35,474 nt of DNA from Gemmatimonadota bacterium (GTDB lineage: Bacteria > Gemmatimonadota > Gemmatimonadetes > Longimicrobiales > Gaopeijiaceae): NCBI GenBank assembly GCA_022823145.1, contig JAJDXS010000082.1, positions 1-35,474 on the forward strand. The letters are read 5' to 3'. A model generated the notes under the pieces. That model was not told where the DNA came from and did no database searches. It worked only from the letters and a program-made list of their open reading frames with translations. The translations under genes and the position numbers were made by a program. Shown piece after piece: positions 16,846-25,514 of the stretch (within the stretch, counting starts at the first letter, position 1; each line of letters starts with the position of its first letter).

Positions 16846-17995
16846 TGTCCTCGACCAGCACATCCATGGTGAGCCGCTCGTACAGGCCTGCGCCGCCGTC
16901 ATTGCTCACCCGATACCAGTCGTTGGTAGCGACCACGACCAACCGCAAATCCGGCACGACAACCACAAACTGTCCACCGTAGCCCCAGGCGAAATAGAGG
17001 GGCTCGGGCGCCCCCGGGGCGACCCACCAGAGATAGCCGTAGGATGTGCCGCCAAGGGAGGAAGTGCCGTCGAGCGAACCGGCCCCGATGCGCCAACCCG
17101 CCCCGTCGTCGGAGGAAATGTCGACCCAGTCCGCCGGCATGATCCGGCGTCCGCCGCTCGAGCCGCGCTGGAGGAAGAGTTGCCCGAATCTGGCGAGGTC
17201 GCGGGGACGCAGGTCGAGCCCCGCCCCGCCGTTATGGAATCCCCCGCCCAGCGACTCCCACCGGCTGCGGGCAATCCCCATCGGGTCGAAGAGTGCGAAC
17301 TGGGCCAGCGTCGGCAACTGCATGGTCGTGGCCTGCTCCACAACTACACCGAGGAGGTGGACCGCGGCCGAATTGTAGTTGAACCGGCTCCCGGGAGCAG
17401 CCACAAAGGGCTTGTCGAGGAGGAAGCCGAGATGGTCTCGCGAGCGAATCCACTCACTGTACGATCCGAACCCTCCCGACTCGTCCCACTCGAGGCCGCT
17501 GGTCATCGTCAACAGGTGACGGATGGTGATCGCCCTTTTCTCCGGGTCGAGGTCGGGAACGAGAGGACCGAGGTAGTCGGTCGCGGGATCGTCCAGGCTC
17601 CGGATGTCTCCGCGAGCCAGCGCTACACCGGTCAGCGCGGACACCACGCTCTTCGTAACCGAGCGGACATCGTGAAGATCGTCCGGACCACCGACGCCGA
17701 AATACTCTTCGACAACGAGGCGTCCGTCCTTGACCACGAGAAGACTGCGCATCCGATGGTTGGCGCGCGCGCGGTCGATGCCACGTTCCACCAGGGCCGG
17801 CGAGCCGCCGGCTTCCGCGACGGCGGCCGTGCTCCACGGGAGCGCGAGATCGATATCGAGTGGCCGATCGGCTTCGGGACCCGAAGTGGTCTCCGTGCAG
17901 GCGCCCACGGCGAGGGCTGCGGCAAGCAGGTGGAATCGTCGGGCGACCCGTAGCCGGATGCTTGTGAATCGAGTCTTTGGGGGGCGGGATGGCAC
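16826..17995 (-). CDS. class C beta-lactamase-like serine hydrolase, lipoprotein
   Basis: A roughly 389-residue member of the serine beta-lactamase/DD-peptidase/esterase fold. The nucleophile motif is S112-V-T-K115 in RSVTKSVVSALTG, and the second motif is Tyr207-Asn208-Ser209 in FNYNSAAVHLLG. The usual third motif (H/K-T/S-G) appears as WGYGGQ near the C-terminus. TIRHLLTMTSGLEW is the family signature. A lipobox ends at Cys33 (LLAAALAVGAC), so it is exported and membrane-bound. Most relatives of this type are esterases or peptidases rather than resistance enzymes. No ATG precedes the signal peptide; I chose GTG 17995, with TTG 18049 as the alternative, so the exact start is uncertain. Confidence 0.82.
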   Translation of the reverse strand: MPSRPPKTRFTSIRLRVARRFHLLAAALAVGACTETTSGPEADRPLDIDLALPWSTAAVAEAGGSPALVERGIDRARANHRMRSLLVVKDGRLVVEEYFGVGGPDDLHDVRSVTKSVVSALTGVALARGDIRSLDDPATDYLGPLVPDLDPEKRAITIRHLLTMTSGLEWDESGGFGSYSEWIRSRDHLGFLLDKPFVAAPGSRFNYNSAAVHLLGVVVEQATTMQLPTLAQFALFDPMGIARSRWESLGGGFHNGGAGLDLRPRDLARFGQLFLQRGSSGGRRIMPADWVDISSDDGAGWRIGAGSLDGTSSLGGTSYGYLWWVAPGAPEPLYFAWGYGGQFVVVVPDLRLVVVATNDWYRVSNDGGAGLYERLTMDVLVEDIIPAFR

Positions 17996-18203
17996 CAGGA
18001 TAAGGCTCCGTTGCCGTTGGAGTCCGTCTCTTGCGGTGGCAATCTGCAACAGAACCGTACCTCACGCCAGTCGCCACCAGACGGCAACTCCCCCGGCGAA
18101 AACCGCGTACGGATCGTATCTTGGACACTGGCAGGCGCAGGACCGTTGCCCGGGGAACCGGGGATCGGCCCCCACTTCCACTCCCCACAACCAGAGGTGT
18201 TGA

Positions 18204-18791
18204 ATGCTCACAAGACGTGTTTCGCTCGCCCTGACGTTCCTTGCGGCCTCGGCCGCCTGGAGCTGCGTCTCCCCCCAGGTGGCCAATCCCGACGAGCAGA
18301 TCGCTCAGGCACTGGCCGCCGCTCCGGAGGACAAGGCCGACGGCGCCCGGATACTCGGTTACGCAACCGACGGCAGCGTCGTGGAGATTCGCGCGGGGTC
18401 CAATGACTTCATCTGTCTGGCATCCAATCCGGCGAGCGAGCGCTTTTCCAGTTCGTGCTACCATGGATCGCTCGAGCCGTATTTTGCGCGGGGCCGTGAA
18501 CTGACCGCGGAAGGTGTTTCCACAGGGGATCGCTACCGCATCCGCTTCGAGGAAATGGAGGCCGGCATCCTCGATATGCCGGTCATGTCAGCCACACAGT
18601 ATGTCTTCGACGGCGTATGGGACTCGGAGGCAGCGACAGCAATGGGGATGGTGCGCTGGGTGATCTACGTACCCGGCGGGACTCCCGAATCGACCGGTCT
18701 GTCCGTTGTGCCACAGGAAGGCGGTCCATGGATAATGGACCCGGGTACGCCTGGGGCTCACATCATGATTGTACCGCCCCGCGGCGGATAG
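18204..18791 (+). CDS. unrecognised lipoprotein
   Basis: A 195-residue exported protein. MLTRRVSLALTFLAASAAWSC is a lipoprotein signal with Cys21. I do not recognise the mature domain. It has a conserved-looking core (ILGYATDGSVVEIRAGSNDFICLASNP), a Cys pair (in FICLAS and SSCYHGSLEPYFARG), a helix with RIRFEEMEAGILDMP, and a C-terminal beta stretch ending WIMDPGTPGAHIMIVPPRG. ATG 18204 has AGAGGTG a few bases before it. It is divergent from the beta-lactamase-like gene and precedes the cardiolipin synthase by about 55 bases, so the two may share a transcript. The role is unknown. Confidence 0.75.
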   Translation: MLTRRVSLALTFLAASAAWSCVSPQVANPDEQIAQALAAAPEDKADGARILGYATDGSVVEIRAGSNDFICLASNPASERFSSSCYHGSLEPYFARGRELTAEGVSTGDRYRIRFEEMEAGILDMPVMSATQYVFDGVWDSEAATAMGMVRWVIYVPGGTPESTGLSVVPQEGGPWIMDPGTPGAHIMIVPPRGG

Positions 18792-18845
18792 CCCGCTCGA
18801 CCGGAGGGGGTGGCAGCGGAGGGTGAGATTCTCGGCGGGAACCGG

Positions 18846-20288
18846 ATGCTAGGAAACATCTCGACGTTCGCCTTCACGGTGGCGGCCTATTCCCTTCACG
18901 TCCTCTTCGTGATCTATGTCCTTCTGCGCCCGCGATCCAGGCAGCAATCGTCGATGGCCTGGATTCTCTTCATCGTCGCGGTGCCCTTCGTGGGCATCGT
19001 GCTCTATCTCGTGGTGGGCGACATCCGGGCCGGGAGCCGGCGCAAGCGGCGCCACCGGAGGATCCAGGCCGATATCCGCGCGGTGCTCAGGCGCGTCTGG
19101 AGCGACACCGGTTCCAGCGCGATCGTTCCCTGGGGCACCGAAGCCATCGCCCGCCTCGCGCGCCTGGGAAGCAACACCCTGCCCCGCGACGGCAACCGGC
19201 TGCAGCTGCTGACGGGTGCCCAGGACTTCGTCGGGGCGCTGGTCAGCGACATCGACAACGCCCGCGAACATGTGCACCTGCTCTTCTACATCTATCTGGA
19301 CGACAGGGTTGGACGGGCAGTCGGCGACGCACTCGTGCGTGCAGAGGCGAGGGGCGTCGAATGCCGGCTCCTGGTCGACCACGTCGGATCGAGCGAATTC
19401 CTGAAATCCGAGCTCCGCAGGGAGCTGATGCGGGCCGGCGTACAGGTCGTTCGGGCGCTGCGGACCCACATCACCCAGATCGCCTCGATCCGGTTCGACA
19501 TGCGCAATCACCGGAAGATCGCGGTGCTCGACGGAAAGGTGGGTTATACCGGAAGCCACAACATCGCCGAGGAGGCGTTCCACCCCAAGCCGCGGTTCGC
19601 GCCCTGGGTGGACGCCACGCTGCGGATCGAAGGTCCCACCGTGCGGGATCTGCAGGCGCTTTTCATCGAGGACTGGTACATGGACAGCGCCGAGAACCTC
19701 GACCACCTGATCGTGGTGGAGCCGGAGGAACACGAGGACGGGCGGATCGTGCAGATCGTCGGCACGGGAGTGAACTCGCAGAACGAGGCCCTGGTGCGGG
19801 TGATCCAGTCGGCGGTGCACATGGCCCGGGAGGAACTGATCCTGACGACGCCCTATTTCGTGCCCGACGAAGGCACCCTGGCCGCGATCACGACTGCAGC
19901 CGTCCGGGGCGTTCACACGATCATCGTGGTCCCCGCGCGAAACGATTCGCCGATCGTGGCGCTGGCAAGCCGCAGCTTCTACCAGCCCCTGCTCGAAGCG
20001 GGGGCCGAGATTCACGAGTACACGCGCGGGCTGCTGCACGCGAAGACGGTCACGGTGGACCGGGACTTCGCAATGGTGAGCACGGCCAACCTCGACCGGC
20101 GCAGCTTTGAGATCAACTTCGAGATCAGCACGCTGGTATACGACAGTGATTTCGCCTCCGAGCTCCGACTTCTGCAGAAGCGCTACCTGGAAGACTGCCG
20201 CCGGGTCAACCCCCGTCGCTGGGCGGCACGCAGCTGGCCGCGCCGGCTCGTCGAGAACGTGGCCGGCCTGTTCAGCCCGCTGTTGTGA
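18846..20288 (+). CDS. cls: cardiolipin synthase (phospholipase D superfamily)
   Basis: A 480-residue membrane enzyme that joins two phosphatidylglycerol molecules into cardiolipin, releasing glycerol. Two N-terminal helices (FAFTVAAYSLHVLFVIYVLL and AWILFIVAVPFVGIVLYLVVG) anchor it. Two HKD catalytic motifs follow: His222-Arg-Lys224 to Asp229 (NHRKIAVLDGKVGYTGSHN) and His398-Ala-Lys400 to Asp405 (LLHAKTVTVDRDFAMVSTANLDRRS). QLLTGAQDFVGALVSDIDNAREHVHLLFYIY is the typical opening of the first PLD domain. ATG 18846 with a GGCGGG about six bases upstream is preferred; GTG 18810 would add 12 residues. Its TGA overlaps the methyltransferase GTG (GTGA, 20285-20288). Confidence 0.93.
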   Translation: MLGNISTFAFTVAAYSLHVLFVIYVLLRPRSRQQSSMAWILFIVAVPFVGIVLYLVVGDIRAGSRRKRRHRRIQADIRAVLRRVWSDTGSSAIVPWGTEAIARLARLGSNTLPRDGNRLQLLTGAQDFVGALVSDIDNAREHVHLLFYIYLDDRVGRAVGDALVRAEARGVECRLLVDHVGSSEFLKSELRRELMRAGVQVVRALRTHITQIASIRFDMRNHRKIAVLDGKVGYTGSHNIAEEAFHPKPRFAPWVDATLRIEGPTVRDLQALFIEDWYMDSAENLDHLIVVEPEEHEDGRIVQIVGTGVNSQNEALVRVIQSAVHMAREELILTTPYFVPDEGTLAAITTAAVRGVHTIIVVPARNDSPIVALASRSFYQPLLEAGAEIHEYTRGLLHAKTVTVDRDFAMVSTANLDRRSFEINFEISTLVYDSDFASELRLLQKRYLEDCRRVNPRRWAARSWPRRLVENVAGLFSPLL

Positions 20289-21304
20289 CACCCCCTCGCG
20301 GCGATGACCCCGCTCCGCTGGTGGCGGCCGAATGGGCGCGGGCCCGACCCCCGGCCGGCACATGCCCCACCGCCCTGATCCTGGGCGACCCCACCCCCCA
20401 CCTCGCCCGTGCTCTGCGCGCGACCGGACACGCGGCCACCACATGGAACCGCCGCCTCGCCCGAGATCAGCGCTGTGCCTCCTGGCCACCGTCAGGACCA
20501 TTCGGCGAGGTCTGGGTCCGAATGCCCCGGTCGTCGCTGGAGACCGCCATGCTTCTCCACGCGGGCGCGGCCCGCGTTCCGGACGGTGGCTGCCTCTTCA
20601 TCTACGGCGCCAACGGCGAGGGCATCCGTTCGGCACCGCGCCACTTCCCCGCTGGCACGGAGACGCCCCACCCCACCCTCATCAAGCGCCGATGCCGGGT
20701 ACTCGCGTCCACCCGCGCCCACGCCCCACCCCACCCGGACGGCCTCGACACCTGGGAGATCCGCGCGCCCATCGACTGGGGCACGGGGGAGCGCGACTGG
20801 ACCTTCTACCCGGGGGTGTTCGCGTGCGGCCGCCTTGACCCGGCCACCAGTCTTCTCATCGACCACCTGCCGCGCATCCGCCCGGGTGCACGCGTCCTTG
20901 ATTTCGGCGCGGGCACCGGCGTCATCGGGGCGGCGAGCCTCGAGCGCCACCCGGATACCGAGACGGTGCTCCTCGAACGGGATGCGATCGCGCTGGTCGC
21001 CGCGGCACGCAACGTCAACGGCGCAACCCGCGTCCTGGGACGCACCCTCGCCCATGCGCAGGGTCCCTTCGATATGATCGTCTCCAACCCGCCGATCCAC
21101 ATCGGCAAATCCCAGAGCCTGGAGACCGTGTCGGCGTTGATCCGCGACGCGCCGGAAGTATTATCCCCCCGGGGGATAATCATGCTGGTGGCGCAGCGTC
21201 GCCTCCCCATCCCGGCACTGCTGAAACGGTCGTTCCGCAGCGTGCGCACGGTCGCCGACCGGGGACCCTTCCGGGTCTGGCAGGCAACGCGCGCCGGGCG
21301 CTAA
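20285..21304 (+). CDS. RsmC/RlmG-like class I methyltransferase
   Basis: A 339-residue SAM-dependent methyltransferase with the two-domain plan of ribosomal RNA guanine-N2 methylases. The N-terminal half is a degenerate pseudo-methylase (ALILGDPTPHLARALRATGHAATTW). The C-terminal half is catalytic, with the SAM loop VLDFGAGTGVIG (Asp206-Gly212), acidic LLERDAIALVAAARNV, and the target-base motif IVSNPPIHIG (268-272) typical of guanine-N2 or glutamine methylases. DWTFYPGVFACGRLDPATSLLIDHLP precedes motif I, as in RsmC. Which rRNA base is modified is not known. GTG 20285 is coupled to the cardiolipin synthase stop. The 3' part contains a perfect 21-nt hyphenated palindrome built from rare codons. 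The stop overlaps the convergent amidohydrolase tail by three bases. Confidence 0.85.
   Translation: MTPPRGDDPAPLVAAEWARARPPAGTCPTALILGDPTPHLARALRATGHAATTWNRRLARDQRCASWPPSGPFGEVWVRMPRSSLETAMLLHAGAARVPDGGCLFIYGANGEGIRSAPRHFPAGTETPHPTLIKRRCRVLASTRAHAPPHPDGLDTWEIRAPIDWGTGERDWTFYPGVFACGRLDPATSLLIDHLPRIRPGARVLDFGAGTGVIGAASLERHPDTETVLLERDAIALVAAARNVNGATRVLGRTLAHAQGPFDMIVSNPPIHIGKSQSLETVSALIRDAPEVLSPRGIIMLVAQRRLPIPALLKRSFRSVRTVADRGPFRVWQATRAGR
21160..21180. repeat. perfect inverted repeat inside the methyltransferase gene
   Basis: Arms ATTATCCCCC and GGGGGATAAT (10 bp each) flank a single C. In the methyltransferase frame it covers TTA and ATA codons, with a GTA just before, all uncommon in this GC-rich region. 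The arms are flanked by ordinary coding sequence. It may be an operator or a DNA cruciform; no function is proven. Confidence 0.85.
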
Positions 21305-22980
21305 CGCACGTCGTGGACGATCCGCCCGTCCACCACCGTGACCACCGCCACGATATCCCCCATCCGCACATCGGCCACGGCCATGTAGTCGTCCGAGAGC
21401 ACCGCCAGGTCGGCCGCCATGCCCGGCGCGAGCGTCCCGCGTTCCGACTCGGCGAAGACCTGGTATGCATACCCCGACGTCATGAGGCGCAGCGCCTGTT
21501 CCCGTGTGACCGCTTACTCCGCGCCCATCGTGCCCGCCGAGATGGTGCCTCGGGTGGTGAAGTGGTACAGCACGTGCCACGGGTTGTGGGGGACGACCGG
21601 CGAGTCCGTTCCGAGCGAGACCGGCACGCGTTCGGCGACGTACAGCCCGACCGGAGTCGTAAGCGCCGCGCGAGCCGCGCCCCAGTAGTCGACCAGGCTG
21701 GGGGCCGCCACGTAGAGGTGGTGCTGGGCGGTGACCGTGAGACCGAGGCGGCGCATTCGCTCGAACTGGTCGGGCGCAGGGATGAAACCGTGTTCGATCG
21801 TCCACCGGCGCTCACCGATGGGTCGTCGGGCGTCGGCCTCCTCATAGGCGTCGAGCACGAGGTCGATGGCCGCGTCGCCCACCGCGTGGGTCGCGACGCG
21901 CCAACCCAGGTCGTTGAGTTCGCGGACCACACCGTGAAAGACATCGGTGGGCATCGTCTGGAGCCCGAAAAAGGTACCCCCCCTTCCCCAGGGCTCTTCG
22001 TAGGGCCCGCGCATCCACCCTCCTTCAAACCCCCCATCAACCCCGAGCTTGACCCCGCCCACCGAGAGTAGTCCCCTGCCGAATCCGGGCGCGGCGCCCC
22101 ACGACTCCACGGTGGTTCGCACATCTTCCGGGGCAACCCCGCGCACCCGAAAGAGGAATTCGATACGCATCGGCAGGCGATCCTCCTCGGCCAGCCGCCT
22201 GTAGAGCGCGAACTGCTGCGGCGAGCCGCCCGGGATCCGCAGCGAAGTGACCCCCAGCGCACTCATGGCCGAAAGCTGGCCAAGCAGGCGCTCTGCCGGG
22301 TCGCCCTCCCCCTCGGCAGCGGGTAGCCGAACCGGATCCTTCGCCCGGTCCACCAGCTCTCCGTTCAGACGCCCATCGTCGTAGCGGCCGACCCTGCCCC
22401 CGGGAGGAGAAACCGCGTCCTCGCCGATCCCGAACCGCTCAAGCGCCACCGAATTGAGGATGTATTCGTGGCCACCCCGCACGACGACAACTGCGTGAGC
22501 CGGCGCGGCCCGGTCCAGGTCGTCGCGGAGCGGCAGCCGCTGTTCGGCCAACTGACCCTCGTGCCAGTTGCTGTTGGTCAAGACGAGCCCGCCGGGTTCC
22601 GTAGCAGCGGCACGGGCGGAGATCGCACCGAGCACCTCGGCCATGGTGCGCGCACCAGACAGGTCGACGCCGGGACCGCCGCCCAGGGCGTGAAAATGGT
22701 TGTCTGTGAGCCCGGGCACGACGGCACGCCCACCCAGGTCGATCACCACGGTCCCGGAGGCGCGATGGCGCAGGATCTCGTCGTCGGGCCCGGCAGCGAC
22801 GACACGGCCTCCGCGCATGGCCAGCGCCGCGACCGTGCCGAGCTGGTCGTCGAGTGTGTGAACGAGACCGTTGTGCACGATGAGGTCCGCCGGATCCGGT
22901 GCCGGCGGGGAACACGCTGCGACGCCGAGTGTGAGGGTCGCGAGCAGTGTCCTGGGTAGCCCGCCGAGCCCGGCCGCCAG
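21301..22980 (-). pseudogene. YtcJ-like amidohydrolase, interrupted by an in-frame TAA
   Basis: A metal-dependent amidohydrolase (Amidohydro_3/YtcJ type) that would hydrolyse an amide or N-acyl bond in the cell envelope. Visible parts are a lipoprotein-like signal (LPRTLLATLTLGVAAC), the metal motif NHFHALGGGPG, GGVKLGVDGGFEG, His in RVATHAVGDAAIDLVLDAY and TIEHGFI, and Asp in SLGTDSPVVP. A TAA at 21514-21516 stops the protein after GTISAGTMGAE. The same frame then continues for 70 codons with clear family sequence (LRLMTSGYAYQVFAE, LAPGMAADLAVLSDDY, TVVDGRIVHDV) to a TAG at 21301-21303. There is also no ATG, GTG or TTG between the pstB stop and the signal peptide. CTG 22980 is the nearest possible start, and ATG 23160 lies inside pstB. 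It is probably a decaying gene; a sequencing error or readthrough is possible. Confidence 0.75.
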
Positions 22981-23048
22981 CGTCGACGTCGTGCCACCCT
23001 CAGTGATCGTTCCGGCGCCGCTCCCGGATTCCGGCCCGGTCCTGCGGT

Positions 23049-23834
23049 TCAGCCGTACCGCCCCTCGATGTAGTCGGCCGTCTTCGGGTTTTCCGGTGCC
23101 AGGAAAAGTTCCTCCGTGCGGCCGTGCTCGATGATTCGTCCCAACAGCATGAACACGCATTCGTCGGATGCCCTCCGCGCCTGGGCCATGTTGTGCGTGA
23201 CGATCAGGATGGTGTAGTCGCCGCGAAGCTGCCAGATCATCTCCTCGACGGCTTCGGTCCCGGCGGGGTCCAGCGCCGAGCAGGGTTCGTCCATGAGCAG
23301 CACCTCGGGCTTCACGGGCAGCAGGCGCGCGATGCACAGCTTCTGCTGCTCCTCAAGCGACAGCCCTGTCGCTGGCCTGTTCAGGCGATCCTTCACCGTG
23401 TCCCAGAGGAGCACCTGCCGCAGCGACGACTCCAGGACATCGTTTTCTTCGGCGGCCGAGACCTTGCGTGTTCTCGCCTCGTGAAGGCGGAAACCGAACA
23501 GAACGTTGTCACGGATCGAGATTGGAAGCGGGTTGGGGCGCTGGAACACCATCCCGACCTGCTTGCGCACCTGTACGAGTTCGACGTCGTCGCCGAAGAT
23601 GTCGTGTCCGAGAACATACACGCTCCCGGTCGTGCGCACGTAGCCGAGCCGCTCGATTATCCGGTTGCACGTTCTGAGCAGGGTCGTCTTGCCGCATCCC
23701 GAAGGCCCGATCATCGACGTGATGATCCCCCGCTTCACCTCGAGATCGACATCGATGAGCGCCTGAAAATCACCGTACCAGAGGTTGAGGCCCCGGGTCT
23801 CAATGGCGTAGTCGCCGCGCTGGCCGTTATCCAA
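23049..23834 (-). CDS. pstB: phosphate ABC transporter ATP-binding protein, PstB copy with degenerate signature
   Basis: A 261-residue ATPase of the Pst phosphate importer, cytoplasmic face. Walker A is GPSGCGKTT (43-51), the Q-loop is VGMVFQRPNPLP (Gln98), Walker B is VLLMDEPCSALDP (Asp182, catalytic Glu183) and the H-loop is IVTHNMAQARR (His214). Thus its own ATP-binding half is intact. The ABC signature, normally LSGGQ, reads LSLEEQQKLCIAR (158-170), with the Gly-Gly pair replaced. The partner gene just upstream has the opposite defects, so the two probably form a heterodimer. The start TTG 23834 overlaps the partner stop by eight bases (23827-23834), a strong coupling signal; no ATG or GTG precedes Walker A. 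It is the last pst gene of the operon. Confidence 0.9.
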   Translation of the reverse strand: MDNGQRGDYAIETRGLNLWYGDFQALIDVDLEVKRGIITSMIGPSGCGKTTLLRTCNRIIERLGYVRTTGSVYVLGHDIFGDDVELVQVRKQVGMVFQRPNPLPISIRDNVLFGFRLHEARTRKVSAAEENDVLESSLRQVLLWDTVKDRLNRPATGLSLEEQQKLCIARLLPVKPEVLLMDEPCSALDPAGTEAVEEMIWQLRGDYTILIVTHNMAQARRASDECVFMLLGRIIEHGRTEELFLAPENPKTADYIEGRYG

Positions 23835-24642
23835 AGCGCCCCTCGATATAGCCGGTGGTCCGCTGGTCGGTCACCTTCCCCTCGAACAGGTCCTCGGTGT
23901 CCCCGATCTCCACGAGCTCGCCCATCAGGAAGAACGCTGTGCGATCGGCCAGCCGCCGCGCCTGCTGCACTAGGTTGGTGACGAGGACAATGGTCATTTC
24001 GGAGCGCAGTTCCTTCAATACGTCCTCGATGCGCATGGTCGTGACCGGGTCGACCGCGATCGAGAACTCGTCCAGCAACAGCAGTTCCGGCTCCTGAGAC
24101 AGAGCGCGTGCGATGGTCAGACGCTGCTGCTGCCCTCCGGACAACAGACTTCCCAGCGAGTCCAGCCGATCCTTGACCTCGTCCCACAGGGCGGCCCGGC
24201 GCAGGCAGCGCTCCACCACCTCGTCGAGCTCGGCCTTCTTGCGAATCCCGCGCAGACGAGGCGAAAAGGCGACGTTTTCGTACACCGTCAGCGGCAGCCC
24301 GACCGGCAGAGGGAACACCACGCCGATCCGGCTCCGGAGTGCGTAAACGTTGCGCCAGTCGTTGATGTCCTTCCCGTTGAGCCGGATGCTTCCCCTGACC
24401 TCCATGGCCGTGTTGAAGGCATCCATGCGATTGAGCGCACGCAGGAACGATGTCTTGCCGCTGTTGGCCGGGCCGATGATCCCGAAGATCTCGTGCCGGT
24501 AGATGTCCAGGTCGACGCCCTGCAACGCGGCCTTTCCGCCGTAGCCGATGTTCAGGTCCCGCACCTCGATGATCGGTGGCTCGTCGTACGCGGGGCCCGC
24601 AATTCCGTTCGCGACAGCCGTCTCGGGTGCCGCGTCTACCAC
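23827..24642 (-). CDS. phosphate ABC transporter ATP-binding protein, second PstB copy with degenerate nucleotide site
   Basis: A 271-residue PstB-like ATPase. The ABC signature is perfect (LLSGGQQQRLTIARAL, 167-181), and Walker B keeps Asp191-Glu192 (LLLLDEFSIAVDP). The nucleotide half is damaged: Walker A is GPANSGKTS (57-65, Asn60 where Gly is usual). The Q-loop Gln is Pro111 (VVFPLPVGLP), and the H-loop His is Asn223 (LVTNLVQQARR). These changes predict poor ATP hydrolysis at its own Walker site but a competent signature for its partner. Canonical PstB flanks (NRMDAFNTAMEVRGSI, ending TTGYIEGRFG) show it derives from a pstB duplication. GTG 24642 overlaps the pstA stop by seven bases. Confidence 0.88.
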   Translation of the reverse strand: MVDAAPETAVANGIAGPAYDEPPIIEVRDLNIGYGGKAALQGVDLDIYRHEIFGIIGPANSGKTSFLRALNRMDAFNTAMEVRGSIRLNGKDINDWRNVYALRSRIGVVFPLPVGLPLTVYENVAFSPRLRGIRKKAELDEVVERCLRRAALWDEVKDRLDSLGSLLSGGQQQRLTIARALSQEPELLLLDEFSIAVDPVTTMRIEDVLKELRSEMTIVLVTNLVQQARRLADRTAFFLMGELVEIGDTEDLFEGKVTDQRTTGYIEGRFG

Positions 24643-25514
24643 TTCTTCAGTCCCCGCAGGTAGACCCGGAACGCGATGGACACCGCGTTCATGGCGAGTA
24701 CAATCGCGATCAGGACCAGGGCCACGCCGAAGGTGAGTTGCTCGGGTACGTCGGTCGCCTGGGTCGCGATGTAGTACAGATGGTACGACATGGCCATCGT
24801 CTGATCGAAGACGCTCTCGGGGAGGAACGCCACGAAAGCGGTGGCTCCCGTGAACATGATGGGAGCGGTCTCTCCGGCCGTCCGCGACACCTCCAGGATC
24901 ACACCTGTCAGAATGCCGCTGATCGAGTTCGGGAGAACCACCTTGCGGATCGTTTGCCAACGCGTGGCGCCCATGTTCCAGCACGCTTCCCTGAATGCCT
25001 GGGGAACCGCCTGAAGCGACTCGCGCGTCGCGACAATGACAACCGGCAGCGTCATGACCGCCAGCGTCAGGCTGGCAGCCAGGATCGACGCACCGAACCT
25101 GAAGAAATACACGAAGGCGCCAACGCCGAAGAGCGCGTGCACGATCGACGGCACGCCGGCGAGGTTGATGATGGCGAGATTGATCGTTCGGGTGAGCAGG
25201 TTGTCCGGCGCGTATTCACTGAGATAGAGCGCCGCGGCGACACCGACCGGCACCGACGCCAGGAGCGCGACGACGACCAGCCAGATCGTACCCACCAGCG
25301 CGGGAAGGATGCCCCCCGCCGTCATGTTGTCCCGGGGGGCGGTGAACAGGAACTCCCAGGAGAGCGCCGGCCCGCCCCTGACCACAAGCGTACCCACGAT
25401 GATCAGCACCGGGATCACCAGCGCCACCGTCATGAGGAAGAACACGGCCCTGGCTACGTTCTGGTTGCGGTGGCTGCGCCGGTTGAGCGGGGTTGCGGCG
25501 AACATGGGTCTCAC
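24636..25514 (-). CDS. pstA: phosphate ABC transporter permease PstA
   Basis: A 292-residue inner-membrane permease that forms the phosphate channel with PstC. About six hydrophobic segments are visible, beginning with VARAVFFLMTVALVIPVLIIVGTLVV. SWEFLFTAPRDNMTAGGILPALVGTIWLV matches PstA, and the coupling (EAA) loop is ESLQAVPQAFREACWNMGATRWQTIRKVVLP. SRTAGETAPIMFTGATAFV is another conserved PstA stretch. GTG 25514 overlaps the pstC TGA (GTGA, 25511-25514); ATG 25505 is an alternative. The stop overlaps the start of the degenerate PstB by seven bases. Confidence 0.92.
   Translation of the reverse strand: MRPMFAATPLNRRSHRNQNVARAVFFLMTVALVIPVLIIVGTLVVRGGPALSWEFLFTAPRDNMTAGGILPALVGTIWLVVVALLASVPVGVAAALYLSEYAPDNLLTRTINLAIINLAGVPSIVHALFGVGAFVYFFRFGASILAASLTLAVMTLPVVIVATRESLQAVPQAFREACWNMGATRWQTIRKVVLPNSISGILTGVILEVSRTAGETAPIMFTGATAFVAFLPESVFDQTMAMSYHLYYIATQATDVPEQLTFGVALVLIAIVLAMNAVSIAFRVYLRGLKKW

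Noticed and set aside
23160..23337. Upstream start for the amidohydrolase inside pstB
   Set aside because: It would need over 100 bases of overlap with pstB and yields residues unlike a signal peptide.
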